From NCBI GenBank assembly GCA_913020155.1, contig CAJWBA010000021.1, positions 1 to 34,829 on the forward strand: DNA of 34,829 bases. Reading direction: 5' to 3'. Position 1 is the first letter of the stretch. The number at the start of each line of letters is the position of its first letter. The notes under the pieces were generated by a model. That model was not told the origin of the DNA and made no database searches. It saw only the letters and a program-made list of their open reading frames with translations. The DNA comes from an uncultured Flavobacteriales bacterium (GTDB taxonomy: Bacteria > Bacteroidota > Bacteroidia > Flavobacteriales > Flavobacteriaceae). Positions 34,306 through 34,829 of the stretch are shown piece after piece. The position numbers and the translations under genes were made by a program.

Positions 34306-34829
34306 CCTTACTTATTTTTTTTTAATTAGTTTTATTGGTGTTTCTCAGGAAATTAACTTCGAGCTAACGATCAATTCCGATTTGGTAAACCAAACCAACC
34401 AACAAATTTTTAAGACCTTAGAACAAAGCATCAATGAGTTCATGAATAATAAAGCATGGACAAATCAAGAGCGTTTAAATGAGGAAAAGCTAGATTGCAG
34501 TATGGTATTGAACCTTACAGGTTACAACAATACTCAATTCGAAGCTACTCTTCAAGTGCAGATTCAGCGCCCCGTTTTCAATACCAATTTCAAAACACCA
34601 ATTTTAAATTATTTGGATAAAGATATTAGCTTCAGTTATCAAGAATATCAACCCCTTTTTTACAATACATCAACGTACGAGTCAAACTTAATTTCTTTAT
34701 TAAGTTTTTATGCTTTCATCAGTTTAGGTATAGAAGCAGATACTTTTGAAGAAAGAGGGGGAAGTGTTTTTTATGGTGTGGCACAACAAATTCTCAATTT
34801 GACAAATCAAAACCAAAAGAAAGGATGGA
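34289..34829 (+). CDS. DUF4835 family exported protein, C-terminus cut off by window edge
   Basis: A frame opening at GTG 34289 stays open to the window end (180 codons). It starts with a signal peptide (KNYLNLTYFFLISFIGVSQ, cut near residue 20). The mature part matches the flavobacterial family DUF4835 (about 300 residues): INFELTINSDLVNQ, IFKTLEQSINEFMNNKAWT, QIQRPVFNTNFKTP, DKDISFSYQEYQPL, ESNLISLLSFYAFISLGIEADTF. Its function is unknown to me; a periplasmic or outer-membrane position is likely from the signal. The GTG lies inside coaBC, overlapping it by 17 bases, so translation is coupled. Confidence 0.85.
   Translation, partial: MKNYLNLTYFFLISFIGVSQEINFELTINSDLVNQTNQQIFKTLEQSINEFMNNKAWTNQERLNEEKLDCSMVLNLTGYNNTQFEATLQVQIQRPVFNTNFKTPILNYLDKDISFSYQEYQPLFYNTSTYESNLISLLSFYAFISLGIEADTFEERGGSVFYGVAQQILNLTNQNQKKGW

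Overview
The window reads as a piece of the core chromosome of a Bacteroidota bacterium, most likely a marine-type Flavobacteriaceae. The DNA is strongly AT-rich and tightly packed. Several protein families are typical of that group: DUF6913 beside dapA, DUF4835 after coaBC, an Rpb6-type omega subunit after bamD, a small DUF6095-like membrane protein after murQ, split transketolase, and dnaA followed by a tyrosine phosphatase and an RsmI-like methylase. Many gene starts lie just behind the Bacteroidota -7 promoter box TAnnTTTG, and Shine-Dalgarno sequences are mostly absent. Species cannot be named from this alone.

Layout. 1-3214: end of tRNA-Lys, shikimate kinase, a phosphoribosyltransferase, an S4 RNA-binding protein, an FKBP/thrombospondin-3 lipoprotein and a one-domain asparaginase-like protein. 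3223-5669 (minus): both transketolase halves and an outer-membrane barrel. 5817-8906 (plus): tgt, an LptF/LptG permease and an EamA transporter. 8946-11528 (plus): accA and dnaB. 11635-14817 (minus): thrS-infC-rpmI-rplT, with infC apparently starting at ATA. 14885-17220 (minus): DUF6095-like gene, murQ, icd. 17318-20306 (minus): rplS, a frameshifted lipoprotein gene, trmD, htrA. 20417-22744 (plus): dapF, an acetyltransferase, mltG. 22733-25345 (minus): RsmI-like methylase, low-molecular-weight phosphatase, dnaA. 25514-34829: thioesterase, ribD (minus), acetyltransferase, prmC, ligA, DUF6913, dapA, bamD, rpoZ, coaBC and a cut-off DUF4835 gene.

The genes cover replication (dnaA, dnaB, ligA), translation (thrS, infC, ribosomal proteins, trmD, tgt, prmC), the diaminopimelate route and cell wall (dapA, dapF, mltG, murQ), envelope building (bamD, LptF/G, HtrA, FKBP), lipid and cofactor supply (accA, ribD, coaBC) and central carbon metabolism (transketolase, icd, aroK). 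No gene-free stretch exceeds about 170 bases. I found no CRISPR array, insertion sequence, prophage or defence island, and no convincing new multi-gene system. The points most worth a second look are the ATA start of infC, the double-frameshifted lipoprotein gene between trmD and rplS, a good antisense promoter in the rpmI-rplT gap, an inverted repeat at the start of the phosphoribosyltransferase transcript, a Tgt without its zinc cysteines, and several convergent gene pairs that overlap tail to tail without terminators.
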